Positions 31,878 to 40,163 of a stretch of DNA of 51,620 nucleotides are shown here, piece after piece. The DNA comes from an uncultured Bacilli bacterium (GTDB taxonomy: Bacteria > Bacillota_I > Bacilli_A > RF39 > UBA660): assembly GCA_944332715.1 (NCBI GenBank), contig CALVKN010000005.1:1-51620 (forward strand), in the 5' to 3' direction. How positions within the stretch are numbered: the first letter of the stretch is position 1; each line of letters starts with the position of its first letter. The notes beneath the pieces were generated by a model. That model worked only from the letters and a program-made list of their open reading frames with translations, was not told the DNA's origin and did no database searches. Both the position numbers and the translations under genes were made by a program.

Positions 31878-33161
31878 ACTATTTAGTTTTTTCATCATAT
31901 CTTTCATTGTTTCAAATTGTTTTAGTAGTCTATTTACTTCTTCAACACTTCTGCCACTTCCCTTTGCAATTCTTTGTTTACGAGTGGCTTTAAGTATTTC
32001 GGGGTGTCTTCTTTCATATGGTGTCATTGACTGAATTATTGCTTCAACATGAGCCAAGTCTTTTGGGTCAATTGAAACATTATTAAGGCCCATTTTTCTA
32101 GCTTGAGGAAGCATTTTTAAAATATTTTCAAGAGGTCCTAATTTCTTTATTTGTTTTAAAGTTCCTAGGAAGTCTTCTAAATCGAATGTTCCTTTTTTCA
32201 TCTTCATGGCTTGTCTTTTGGCTTCATCTTCATCAATTACATCTTCAACTTTTGATACAATTTCTAGAATGTCCCCCATATCAAGTATTCTTTCAGCCAT
32301 TCTTTCGGGATAAAACTCTGATAATCCATCCATTTTTTCAGAATTACCAACAAATTTGATTGGAATATGCGTTAAGTGGCGTACTGATAGCGCTACCCCA
32401 CCTTTGGTATTACCATCAAGTTTAGTTAAAATGCATCCAGTTAAAGTGAGTGAATCATTAAAACCAGTGATAACATTGATAGCATCTTGTCCCATTGAGC
32501 CATCAATTACTAGTATTTTTTCATCAGGGTGAACTGTAGCATCAATATCTTTTAGTTCTTGCATTAATGCTTCATCAATTTGCAGACGTCCTGCTGTATC
32601 GATGATAATGTAATCATTATTGTTTTCCTTAGCATAATTTAATCCATCTTGGACAATTTCAACTACACTTTTTTTATTTTCACTAAATACTGGAACATTT
32701 AATTCTTTACCAATAGTTTTAAGTTGGTCTATTGCTGCAGGACGGTATATATCCCCCGCAATAAGCAAAGGCTTTTTAGCGTGTTTTTTACGCAAATAAT
32801 TAGCAAGTTTTCCCGCAGTTGTAGTTTTACCACTACCTTGAAGACCTACAAGCATTAAAATTGTTGGCCTTTTATTTACTTCAAGAGGAACGTAGTCTCC
32901 CCCAAGTAAAGAAACTAGTTCATCTTTAACAATTTTTAAAAATAATTCATCTGATTTTAGACTTTTTTCAACATCAGCATTTAAGGCTTTTTCTTTAACA
33001 GATGCCACAAACTCTTTAACAACTTGATAGTTTACATCTGCCTCAAGCAAAGCAACTCTAATTTCTCTCATAGCATCAGCTATATTTTCTTCAGTGATTT
33101 TTCCCATACCACGAATATTTTTTATAGCATTACTAATTCTATCTCCCATGTATTCAAACAT
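31854..33161 (-). CDS. ffh: Signal recognition particle protein Ffh
   Basis: 435 residues from ATG at 33161, which has AAAGGAGAG upstream. The N domain is followed by the GTPase G domain: GLQGSGKTTTAGKLA (106-120), IIIDTAGRL, TKLDGNTKGG. The Met-rich M domain (MTPYERRHPEILKATRKQRI, GSGRSVEEVNRLLKQFETMK) binds 4.5S RNA and signal peptides. The total length is usual. It targets membrane proteins to the translocon with FtsY. No neighbouring rimM/rpsP cluster is present. Confidence 0.97.
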   Translation of the reverse strand: MFEYMGDRISNAIKNIRGMGKITEENIADAMREIRVALLEADVNYQVVKEFVASVKEKALNADVEKSLKSDELFLKIVKDELVSLLGGDYVPLEVNKRPTILMLVGLQGSGKTTTAGKLANYLRKKHAKKPLLIAGDIYRPAAIDQLKTIGKELNVPVFSENKKSVVEIVQDGLNYAKENNNDYIIIDTAGRLQIDEALMQELKDIDATVHPDEKILVIDGSMGQDAINVITGFNDSLTLTGCILTKLDGNTKGGVALSVRHLTHIPIKFVGNSEKMDGLSEFYPERMAERILDMGDILEIVSKVEDVIDEDEAKRQAMKMKKGTFDLEDFLGTLKQIKKLGPLENILKMLPQARKMGLNNVSIDPKDLAHVEAIIQSMTPYERRHPEILKATRKQRIAKGSGRSVEEVNRLLKQFETMKDMMKKLNSGNLKMPF

Positions 33162-33258
33162 AATAATCTCTCCTTTAGAATTTTCAATCAATTAATATTA
33201 TATATTAAATTATTATTTTTTTCTATACTTTCTGTGATATAATTAATGTGGTGATATT

Positions 33259-34365
33259 ATGGCTAAGAGAAAAAGAATGAAAAAAGGGATTAAAACTACC
33301 TTATCTTTAGTTTTACTTATATGTTTAGTAATTGGAGGTATATTAGTATATAATAATTTTTTTAAAGATGATGCAACTGCTGTTTCAAGTGAAGTAGAAA
33401 AAATAATGCAAGAATATAATATTGATAATGATAAATATTCTAAAGTTTTAGAATATGTACTATTAAATAATATTTATAATGAAGAATATTTAGATCAATA
33501 TGCTGATATTGAATATGTCGATATTGATAATTTTGCAAGTATATTAACCACTTTTTTACCTAAAGGTTATAGTGGAAAAGAAATTAATTATATAACTAAG
33601 TTAAGTGATAAAAATGTAGATAAATTAAGTAATATAGATTATGTGGATATAAGCAAGTATTATAATATTAGTAATTTTGATGTGGATAAGATTGATAGAT
33701 ATAATACTTATTATGAGAATAACGATTATACATATGATGATGTTGTAACTTATGTAAATATTGGAATGGATTTACCTGTTTATACTGATACTATTGAAGT
33801 AAGTGATCCAGATTCTTTATTAGTTTTGGTAAATAAATATCATTACTTACCTGATGGTTATGAACCTGATGATTTGGGATACGTTCCGGGAGCATATGGA
33901 AATAATGTCCCAATGCGAGATGTAATTGTTGAGCCATTCAAAGAATTGCAAGCGGCAGCACTTGAGGAAATTGATGTTGAATTTATGCCAACAACGGCAT
34001 ACCGCGGATATAGTTTTCAAAGTACACTATATAATAGATATGTTAGTGAAGATGGAGTTGAAGCAGCAGATACCTACTCTGCTAGGCCAGGATATTCCGA
34101 ACACCAAACAGGACTTTCAATAGATTTAAGAAATACCGCTTTAAGTAGTGATATTAGACTTACTGATGATAATTATGAATGGCTAAGTAATAACGCCTAT
34201 AGGTTTGGTTTTATCATACGATTTCCAGAAGATAAAACTTATATAACTGGTTATCAATTTGAAAATTGGCATATAAGATATGTTGGCAAAGACGCTGCAA
34301 AAATAATTTATGAAGAAGACTTAACACTCGAAGAATATATTGATTTATATGTAACTGAATACTAA
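33259..34365 (+). CDS. Membrane-anchored VanY-like D-alanyl-D-alanine carboxypeptidase
   Basis: 368 residues. Basic N-terminus and membrane anchor at about 12-32, then an extracellular stalk of roughly 160 residues rich in Asp, Tyr and Asn, with repeat-like ITKLSDKNVDKLSNIDYVD. The M15 catalytic domain follows: TAYRGYSFQSTLYNRYV, SARPGYSEHQTGLSID (His and Asp zinc ligands) and ENWHIRYVG (third His). It trims the terminal D-Ala of peptidoglycan stem peptides outside the cell. ATG follows GTGGTGATATT; TATAAT at 33238-33243 is a likely -10. A 26-nt palindrome forms its terminator. Confidence 0.93.
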   Translation: MAKRKRMKKGIKTTLSLVLLICLVIGGILVYNNFFKDDATAVSSEVEKIMQEYNIDNDKYSKVLEYVLLNNIYNEEYLDQYADIEYVDIDNFASILTTFLPKGYSGKEINYITKLSDKNVDKLSNIDYVDISKYYNISNFDVDKIDRYNTYYENNDYTYDDVVTYVNIGMDLPVYTDTIEVSDPDSLLVLVNKYHYLPDGYEPDDLGYVPGAYGNNVPMRDVIVEPFKELQAAALEEIDVEFMPTTAYRGYSFQSTLYNRYVSEDGVEAADTYSARPGYSEHQTGLSIDLRNTALSSDIRLTDDNYEWLSNNAYRFGFIIRFPEDKTYITGYQFENWHIRYVGKDAAKIIYEEDLTLEEYIDLYVTEY

Positions 34366-34391
34366 AAATACTAGCAAATTTGCTAGTATTT
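34366..34391. terminator. Bidirectional terminator between convergent genes
   Basis: A 26-nt perfect palindrome, AAATACTAGCAAA followed by its exact inverse complement, directly after the carboxypeptidase stop and overlapping the Nudix stop at 34383. Confidence 0.8.
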
Positions 34392-34835
34392 GTTGTTTAT
34401 AAGATGATAATTTAATTCCCATAAAGCATTTTTATTACTATCCCACTTTAATTTTTTTGTCGCTTCATCATATGGTAACCATTCCATTTTAGTGTGTTCT
34501 CTTGATAATCTCATTTCTTCGTTAGTTGCATCAACACCAAAAGCATATTCATATATTAGTAAAACATCATTTCCCCATAAAAAGTTTTTAGTTACATTTA
34601 CAACAGGCATTGTAGAAACTGATTCAAGAGGAATAACTTTAGCATCTAAACTAATATTTGCTTCTTCTTTTGCTTCCCTTCTTGCAGCTTCAAGTAAAGT
34701 TTCACCTTCTTCTACTCCACCAGCAATACCTTGTCATCTTTCGGCACTACCTACTCGACAAAATATGGCATATAAATAATTTCCATCACTATTCTTTTTA
34801 TATGGAAAAACTAAAACTTGTTTTGGTTGTCTCAT
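34383..34835 (-). pseudogene. Nudix hydrolase interrupted by in-frame TGA
   Basis: From ATG (34835-34833) the frame encodes MRQPKQVLVFPYKKNSDGNY and continues to GSAER, then TGA (34734-34736), then QGIAGGVEEGETLLEAARRE and AKEEANI, an intact Nudix box, through WELNYHLINNKY to the stop at 34383. The TGA falls exactly where related enzymes have Trp (WQGIAGG), so one TGG-to-TGA change explains it. The window otherwise uses TGG for Trp and TGA as stop (for example at 12593), so a nonsense mutation is more likely than recoding. The start overlaps the stop of the next Nudix gene (ATGA). Confidence 0.8.
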
Positions 34836-35322
34836 TTTTGCTCCTTGATATAATTATTGAAAATATAAGCATGTGATTCAAAAAAATTACTATTATCTAT
34901 GATTTTTTCGATTTCTGTAGTAGTTAAATACTCTACTTTTTCTACTTCTTCAGACTGTAAAATTATTTTATTTAAAGGAATATCTAAATTAATTAAATAT
35001 ACATTGAAAATACAATTTTTACTAGGATGTTTAAATGTTACAATAAGTTTTAAATCATCATCACAAGTATTGATTCCTAATTCTTCTTGTAATTCTCTTT
35101 TAATCGTATCTATTGGAAGTTCTCCGTGAACAACATGCCCTTCAGTAGAAGAATATTTTCCCCCTTTTTCTTTGGAAGTTTTTTGAATTAAATATAATTT
35201 TTCTTTATTTTTAATGAATGCTACTGCTAGCATAATATTTTCACCGCTTTGGTTTTTGTTTCCTCTTTCTATAGTTTTTCCAAAAGAAACCCAGCATCAT
35301 CATATAAATCTAATATTTCCAT
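34832..35322 (-). pseudogene. Nudix hydrolase with 5' frameshift
   Basis: An ATG at 35322, preceded by AGGAGAGTT, opens MEILDLYDDAGFLLEK, a usual N-terminus of Nudix proteins, but this frame stops (TAG) right after an A5 run (35275-35279). Adding one A joins it to TIERGNKNQSGENIMLAVAF, the domain's continuation. That frame is open to 34832 and contains a perfect Nudix box, GHVVHGELPIDTIKRELQEE followed by LGI. An internal ATG at 35233 could give a 133-residue protein, without good ribosome binding. Sequencing error in the homopolymer is the alternative to true decay. Confidence 0.7.
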
Positions 35323-35330
35323 AACTCTCC

Positions 35331-35762
35331 TTATATTTCCAATCTTTTTATTTCTTTATATGTCCTAAATCCAAATTTTTCATATAGTTTTTTAGCACTT
35401 ATATTGGCACTTATTACACTAACATCAATAAACTCACAACTTTTACTTTTAATCCAAGATATAGCATATTCTATTAATTTAGTTGCTATACCTTTATTTC
35501 GATAGTTATCACTCACATATAGGGCATCAATTACTGCTAATGAGTTATCTAAATAAACATAAATATAAGCAACTATTACATCGTCATCTTTACATGTATA
35601 TAAAAACTTATTTTCATCTAATATATAATTTTTATAAAAATCTTTTACAACAAAATTAGCATCAATAGTATTATCATAATTAGTACGCTCATCTTGAATT
35701 AATTTAGTTAACAAATTGTCTAATGCATTAGCATCAGTCATTTGAGCTTTAGAATAATTCAT
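35331..35762 (-). CDS. GNAT-family N-acetyltransferase
   Basis: 143 residues, single GNAT domain. Motif A is VIDALYVSDNYRNKGIATKL with the acetyl-CoA-binding Arg-x-x-Gly-x-Ala pattern (about 85-98); the C-terminal NISAKKLYEKFGFRTY is the usual motif B end. The substrate is unknown (RimI- or small-molecule-type). ATG follows CGGAGGTAAAG. It is the first gene of an apparent three-gene unit with the two damaged Nudix genes (8-bp gap). Confidence 0.9.
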   Translation of the reverse strand: MNYSKAQMTDANALDNLLTKLIQDERTNYDNTIDANFVVKDFYKNYILDENKFLYTCKDDDVIVAYIYVYLDNSLAVIDALYVSDNYRNKGIATKLIEYAISWIKSKSCEFIDVSVISANISAKKLYEKFGFRTYKEIKRLEI

Positions 35763-35796
35763 CTTTACCTCCGATATTTATCTAAATTCTAGCACG

Positions 35797-36107
35797 AAAA
35801 AACGACATTGACAAGATGCCGTTTTCAGTTTTGAATCATAACACTATTTAGTCAGAATAGTGTATGCTTACCATGAAGTTTTCTTTCTTCCATGCATGTT
35901 CTTAATAGCGATAAGACCCGAAGGCATTCACAAATAGATATTTAATAAAATATCTACCCATAGCGCTATCTACAAATACCATATCTTATGTAATAAACAT
36001 AAAACACAGTAAATATACGATAAGAAAATATAAATTATAAACTAAAATAAATAATTCATTTTAATAGATAATAATATTTCTTGGCTATGTTAATATCTAT
36101 TAAGTAG
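35797..36107 (-). ncRNA. Candidate structured non-coding RNA (~311 nt)
   Basis: No coding frame fills this 418-bp gap. The minus strand has a consensus promoter at 36114-36142 and, 310 nt later, a terminator: AACGGCAU (35823-35816) pairing with AUGUCGUU (35808-35801), then U6. Inside are several hairpins: AATAGATA/TATCTATT near the 5' end, TAGATATTT-TATT-AAATATCTA, a nested ATGC...GCAT / GGAAG...CTTC arm, and CACTATT-CTGACTA-AATAGTG. The middle is more GC-balanced than the flanks. I do not recognise it as RNase P, tmRNA or SRP RNA; a divergent 6S-like regulatory RNA is possible. Confidence 0.55.
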
Positions 36108-36113
36108 TTTCAT

Positions 36114-36142
36114 TCTAGCATGTTTTTCGACATATTGCAACA
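36114..36142 (-). promoter_or_regulatory. Promoter of the candidate ncRNA
   Basis: TTGCAA (36142-36137), 17 bp, TAGAAT (36119-36114), the same hexamers and spacing as the two peptide-gene promoters at 4309 and 5727. Predicted start near 36107. Confidence 0.7.
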
Positions 36143-36180
36143 CTTTTTTAAAATTTTTTCAAAATTATTCAAATGAATTT

Positions 36181-36939
36181 TTAAACGCAGGTATATCCAC
36201 CATCAATTGGTAGTATTACACCGGTTACATAACTAGCTTCTTCACTACCTAAGAAAATTGCGCCAGCATTTAGTTCACCAACACGTCCATATCTTCCAAC
36301 TGGTACAGTAGATTTCATATATTGTGTAAATGAATCAGTTATAAGTGTTTCATGAGTAAGTTCTGTATCAAAGTAACCTGGACATATTGCATTACATGTA
36401 ATACCATATTTAGCAAGTTCTGCTGCTACTGCTCTAGTAAAGTTTATAACTCCACCTTTACTTGTGTGATATGCAACTGTATCCATGGCCATATTTCCAA
36501 CCATACCATACATTGATGCAATATTGATAATTCTACCATAATTATTTTTCTTCATGATGTTAGCAAACGCTCTTGTTACATAAAATACACTGTTCATATC
36601 GGTATCAATTGTAAATTGCCATTCTTCATCAGTCATATTAAGTACACCATTGTTCTTAGCACTTCCTGCACAATTTACTAAAACATCAACTTTACCAAAT
36701 TTTTCTTCAACAACTTTAGCAGCATTATTTACTTCTGCAACATTTGTAACATCACATTTAACTGGTAGAGCTTCAACACCCATACCTTCTAATTCTTTAG
36801 CAAAGTCAACTAACCTTTCAATTCTTCTTGCCATTAAAACGAGTGTTGCTCCTTGATTAGCAAACCCTCGAGCCATTTGCATACCTAGACCGGATGATGC
36901 TCCAGTCATAACAACTACTCTTCCTTTATAATCAAACAT
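36181..36939 (-). CDS. Short-chain dehydrogenase/reductase
   Basis: 252 residues from ATG at 36939 (AAGGAGGGATTTT upstream). Classical SDR: TGASSGLG (12-19) for NAD(P), NCAG (89-92), catalytic Ser142 in NIASMYG, Tyr157 and Lys161 in YHTSKGG, and PGYFDTELT. An Arg pair after the second strand (MARRIERL) favours NADP(H). Close relatives act as gluconate 5-dehydrogenases or 3-oxoacyl-ACP reductases. It is downstream of an aldehyde dehydrogenase and a FIST gene on the same strand, so it probably takes part in the same pathway, reducing or oxidising a carbonyl intermediate. Confidence 0.92.
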   Translation of the reverse strand: MFDYKGRVVVMTGASSGLGMQMARGFANQGATLVLMARRIERLVDFAKELEGMGVEALPVKCDVTNVAEVNNAAKVVEEKFGKVDVLVNCAGSAKNNGVLNMTDEEWQFTIDTDMNSVFYVTRAFANIMKKNNYGRIINIASMYGMVGNMAMDTVAYHTSKGGVINFTRAVAAELAKYGITCNAICPGYFDTELTHETLITDSFTQYMKSTVPVGRYGRVGELNAGAIFLGSEEASYVTGVILPIDGGYTCV

Positions 36940-36960
36940 AAAATCCCTCCTTAATTTATT

Positions 36961-36986
36961 AAAGAGCAAGAACACTCTTGCTCTTT
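36961..36986 (-). terminator. Strong hairpin between the ALDH and SDR genes
   Basis: AAAGAGCAAGA (36961-36971) and TCTTGCTCTTT (36976-36986) form a perfect 11-bp stem with loop ACAC. No U tract follows on the minus strand, so it may be an attenuating or mRNA-stabilising hairpin rather than a full terminator. Confidence 0.55.
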
Positions 36987-36989
36987 AAA

Positions 36990-38426
36990 TTATTTTGTAA
37001 CATTTTTTAAAATAACAGTTTTTGTTCTAGACATTTCTTTTAGAGTTGTCATGATTCCTTCATTACCGATTCCAGAATATTTCCAGCCACCGAAAGGTTG
37101 TTCAAATGATCTGAAGAAACTTGCACCATTAATTACAAATCCTCCACATTCCATTTGTTCACTTACCTTGATGGCTTTATTGAAATCTCTTGTAATGATT
37201 GAACCAGATAAACCATAGATTGATTGGTTAGCAATTTCCACTGCTTCTTCGATTGTATCAAAACCAATTACAGGAATAACTGGACCGAATATTTCCATAT
37301 CTTTAGCAACATCCATGTCACGAGTTACATTATCTAAAATTGCTGGTTCATAGAAAGCCCCTTTTCTTCTACCACCACAGACAAGTTTAGCTCCTTGTTC
37401 AATCGTCTTATTTACTTGTTTTTCTACTTCGATAGCAGCTTCTTCACTAATTAAGCAGCCAATATCAGTATCCATTTCACTTGGCATACCAACTTTTAGC
37501 GTCTTAATTTTAGCGACCATTTTATTGATAAATTCATCTTTAACAGAGTTTTCTACCAAGAATCTCTTACTAGCACAACATACTTGACCAGTATTATAAA
37601 GTCTTCCCCAAACAGTTTCTTCAACTGCTAAATCGATATCACCATCAGCACATAGAATAAAGGCATCATTTCCTCCAAGTTCTAAAGAACTATGAGCACA
37701 ATGTTCCGCACAATTTTTAGCAGCATCGATTCCTGCAGCAGTTGAACCGGTAAGACTTACCATATCTACCATTTTACTACTTGTAAGAGTTGTTCCAACT
37801 ACTGAACCAGAACCATGTACTACAGAAATTATTCCTGCTGGAACACCTGCTTCAACAAGTAATTCCACATATCTGGTTAAAGTAAGTGGATTAGCACTTG
37901 CTGGTTTAAGAATAACTGCATTTCCCATTAATAATGCAGGTGGCACTTTATTGATAAAAATATCACTTGGGAAATTAAATGGAATAATCGCAACTACTAC
38001 TCCAAGAGGTTGTTGAATTGTATATTGAATTGTATTTTCTTGACCCTTTTCTGTTCCTCTATAGATAATATTCCCGTATTCATGCTTAACTTTTTCCACA
38101 TAAGCTGGAACTCCAATTTGGATATTGGCAATTTCATTATATGCTTCCTTAATTGGTTTTCCAGTTTCATCTGATAATAATTTAGCAAGTTCATCTTTGT
38201 TCTTTTCCACTAATGCGGCGAACTTTGTTAGTATTTCACATCTAGCAACTACTGATAAGTTTTCCCATTCTGATTTGTGTTCGTGAGCATACTTAATTGC
38301 TTCTTCAACATCTTCTTTTGTTAAACTTGGAACAGTATCTACAAGTTCATTAGTGGCTGGATTCATAACGTTTATTACTTTACCATCGCTTGAATCTCTC
38401 CAACTACTTCCTATTAAACTTTTCAT
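36990..38426 (-). CDS. Aldehyde dehydrogenase (NAD(P)-dependent)
   Basis: 478 residues, ALDH superfamily. Conserved points: IIPFNFPSDIF with the oxyanion Asn, VILKPASANP, SLTGSTAAG, general base Glu249 in SLELGGNDAFIL and nucleophile Cys283 in NTGQVCCASKRF, then the cofactor-site EIFGPV. It resembles succinate-semialdehyde and lactaldehyde-type dehydrogenases, oxidising an aldehyde to the acid. Start ATG follows AAGGAGAGAAA. It is 26 bp downstream of the FIST gene and 50 bp upstream of the SDR gene. Substrate not predictable. Confidence 0.94.
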   Translation of the reverse strand: MKSLIGSSWRDSSDGKVINVMNPATNELVDTVPSLTKEDVEEAIKYAHEHKSEWENLSVVARCEILTKFAALVEKNKDELAKLLSDETGKPIKEAYNEIANIQIGVPAYVEKVKHEYGNIIYRGTEKGQENTIQYTIQQPLGVVVAIIPFNFPSDIFINKVPPALLMGNAVILKPASANPLTLTRYVELLVEAGVPAGIISVVHGSGSVVGTTLTSSKMVDMVSLTGSTAAGIDAAKNCAEHCAHSSLELGGNDAFILCADGDIDLAVEETVWGRLYNTGQVCCASKRFLVENSVKDEFINKMVAKIKTLKVGMPSEMDTDIGCLISEEAAIEVEKQVNKTIEQGAKLVCGGRRKGAFYEPAILDNVTRDMDVAKDMEIFGPVIPVIGFDTIEEAVEIANQSIYGLSGSIITRDFNKAIKVSEQMECGGFVINGASFFRSFEQPFGGWKYSGIGNEGIMTTLKEMSRTKTVILKNVTK

Positions 38427-38452
38427 TTTCTCTCCTTTTTATTCTTTATATT

Positions 38453-39625
38453 CTACTTTCCAAATCCAGTATATGAAAGTGATAATCCACCAACTGTATT
38501 AGATGAGTGATCACCTTGTCCATATTCACCAAATGTAAATACCATCAAGAATTCTTTATTAGGTATAGCCTTCTTAACTTCTGGATAAATTTTATCTTCA
38601 ATATTAGCAAGTGCTAAACCTAAACGACGTCCTCCGCAATGAACTAAGAAATAAGATTCTACATCTTCACCCATTAAATTATTTAATTTTTCTATAGTTT
38701 CTTCATTTGCTTTCAATATTCCTTCTGGAGTATTTGTTAACTGTATAACAGCAGTATTAACAGCTAAGTCTGCTCCGATATTCATTGAATAGTCAGGATT
38801 TCCAGCCATTGGATGACGAACAGCTACAACTTTACCAATTGGATCTTTAACACCAAGTGGTGCACAAATTGTTGCAGTAAGTAGGTTTCCACCCATTAAA
38901 TCTTCCACATTTTGATTTGTCCATTCAGCATATTTTTTTAGTGCTGGTTCATGGTCAATTTCAACTAATGTTCTACTTCCTTCAATTTTAGTAATGATAC
39001 CAGCGTTATCTGTTTCATGATATGCACCAGTATAAATATTAGCCATCTTGCCATCAGTATAGAATATTGCTATAACACAACCATCAGCAAAAGTTTCACC
39101 ATCATTTAAGATACTCCATTTACCTTCAACTGTATTATCAGCAGCAGAACCTCCAAATACTGGAATATTTCCAATAACATCTTGAATACCTTTTAGATAT
39201 TCTTCTTCGTTAGCAGGACTTGCACACATAAAGAAGAAATCTGGTTCTTTATCTTCTCCCTTGCGTTTTTCTATTGCTTCTTTAGCAATACGAGCTCCAA
39301 TTTCTCTTGGAGTTTCATCTGTTTTCTTACTTCCAGCAGTAACAACTTCAACATCACCACCAAAAAGCATCATTCCGGAATATCCAGTTTCTTTATTTAG
39401 ATATCCATCTTGAGTACAAAGCGCAGCAGATGAAGTACAACCAATAATAGGTATATCACCAAGTACGCTTTTAGCACCTTTCATAAGTTCACTTTGGTCT
39501 TGAACACAACTAGTAAAGAATAATCCAACTTGAGGATTTTCCACAACATTCGCCATAGTTGCTGTTTCAACACCAGAATCAAATGCATTTGCATTTTCAC
39601 TGTAACCAACTTTGGTTTTTAACAT
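38453..39625 (-). CDS. Stand-alone FIST-domain protein
   Basis: 390 residues. It contains the FIST N-terminal domain (VGLFFTSCVQDQSELMKGA, IIGCTSSAALCTQDG, FFFMCASPANEEEYLKG, IPVFGGSAADN) and the FIST C-terminal domain (IYTGAYHETDNAGIITKIEG, TICAPLGVKDP, SYFLVHCGGRR, MVFTFGEYGQ). FIST domains are predicted small-ligand (possibly amino acid) sensors, normally fused to signalling modules or used in chemotaxis; here it stands alone. There is no signal peptide or membrane span. It is the first gene before ALDH and SDR and has its own promoter, which suggests a ligand-binding role for that pathway. Confidence 0.9.
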   Translation of the reverse strand: MLKTKVGYSENANAFDSGVETATMANVVENPQVGLFFTSCVQDQSELMKGAKSVLGDIPIIGCTSSAALCTQDGYLNKETGYSGMMLFGGDVEVVTAGSKKTDETPREIGARIAKEAIEKRKGEDKEPDFFFMCASPANEEEYLKGIQDVIGNIPVFGGSAADNTVEGKWSILNDGETFADGCVIAIFYTDGKMANIYTGAYHETDNAGIITKIEGSRTLVEIDHEPALKKYAEWTNQNVEDLMGGNLLTATICAPLGVKDPIGKVVAVRHPMAGNPDYSMNIGADLAVNTAVIQLTNTPEGILKANEETIEKLNNLMGEDVESYFLVHCGGRRLGLALANIEDKIYPEVKKAIPNKEFLMVFTFGEYGQGDHSSNTVGGLSLSYTGFGK

Positions 39626-39681
39626 TTCTCTTCTCCCTCCTTAAAATCCAATATAGGTTGCTAGATTTCTAGCCTAATTTA

Positions 39682-39711
39682 ATTATAATTTGTCAAATCG
39701 GTTATAGTCAA
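39682..39711 (-). promoter_or_regulatory. Promoter of the FIST-ALDH-SDR cluster
   Basis: The minus strand reads TTGACT (39711-39706), 18 bp and TATAAT (39687-39682). Between it and the gene lies hairpin GGCTAGA/TCTAGCAACC, a possible operator or leader structure. Confidence 0.75.
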
Positions 39712-39785
39712 CGAATTTACAACCAATTTACTAAATTTGACACTTCTCTGATTTTTGGTTGAACCAAGTTTGTTGTTTTCCAAAT

Positions 39786-39825
39786 CAAGTGCACGACCGT
39801 AGTGCTACTTACTCTATCCAGTTTT
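39786..39825 (-). other. Decayed tRNA-Arg-like fragment on the minus strand
   Basis: The minus strand reads AAACTGGATAGAGTAAGTAG followed by CACTACGGTCGTGC. The D-arm AACTGGATAGAG and the CTACGG of the anticodon loop match the intact tRNA-Arg(ACG) 60 bp away, but no acceptor or T arm is present. It appears to be a tRNA remnant, inverted relative to the intact gene. Confidence 0.5.
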
Positions 39826-39837
39826 TCATAAAAACAG

Positions 39838-39866
39838 TTGCATTTTCCTAACTTTTGTAATATAAT
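39838..39866 (+). promoter_or_regulatory. Promoter of the tRNA-Arg/tRNA-Pro transcript
   Basis: TTGCAT (39838-39843), 17-bp spacer, perfect TATAAT (39861-39866), 22 bp before tRNA-Arg. Confidence 0.85.
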
Positions 39867-39887
39867 GATAATGCATTGGGAAATTCT

Positions 39888-39964
39888 GCGCCCATAGCTC
39901 AACTGGATAGAGCGCTAGACTACGGATCTAGAGGTTGGGGGTTCGAATCCCTTTGGGCGTACCA
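39888..39964 (+). tRNA. tRNA-Arg (anticodon ACG)
   Basis: Acceptor GCGCCCA pairs with TGGGCGT (terminal G-U), the D arm is GCTCAACTGGATAGAGC, anticodon stem CTAGA/TCTAG with loop CTACGGA gives ACG (presumably edited to ICG), and the T arm is GGGGGTTCGAATCCC-like. CCA is encoded. Confidence 0.95.
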
Positions 39965-39980
39965 TTTATATTTTACAAAA

Positions 39981-40057
39981 CGAGAAGTAGCACAACTTGG
40001 TAGTGCACTTGGTTTGGGACCAAGGGGTTGCAGGTTCAAATCCTGTCTTCTCGACCA
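39981..40057 (+). tRNA. tRNA-Pro (anticodon TGG)
   Basis: Acceptor CGAGAAG/CTTCTCG, D arm GCACAACTTGGTAGTGC, anticodon stem CTTGG/CCAAG with loop TTTGGGA (anticodon TGG), T loop TTCAAAT, and encoded CCA. Sixteen bp after tRNA-Arg, so same transcript. Confidence 0.95.
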
Positions 40058-40071
40058 TTTTTTAGTATATT

Positions 40072-40093
40072 ACACCTACATGGTGTTTTTTTT
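40072..40093 (+). terminator. Terminator of the tRNA transcript
   Basis: ACACC (40072-40076) and GGTGT (40082-40086) form a short stem followed by eight T. Confidence 0.8.
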
Positions 40094-40119
40094 ATACCCC
40101 TTTGGTCCCCTTGGAAACA

Positions 40120-40163
40120 ACAAACAAAAAAACTAATGAATTAAAAATGATTTTTATTTCATT
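40120..40163 (-). terminator. Terminator of the MvaI/BcnI-like nuclease gene
   Basis: AACTAATGAA and TTCATTAGTT arms lie about 20 bp apart around the end of the gene; on the minus strand the hairpin is followed by TTTTTTTG. Confidence 0.75.

Noticed and set aside
34734..34736. TGA at a conserved Trp as evidence for the Mycoplasma-type genetic code
   Set aside because: Other genes use TGG for Trp and end in TGA (for example 12593-12591 and 34834-34832), and long genes are open under the standard code. A single nonsense change is more likely.
35797..36107. tracrRNA or tmRNA
   Set aside because: No CRISPR repeat or cas gene for an anti-repeat, and no tRNA-like ends or CCA.
39876..40136. 86-codon open frame across the two tRNA genes
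   Set aside because: It is formed entirely by tRNA-Arg and tRNA-Pro sequence.
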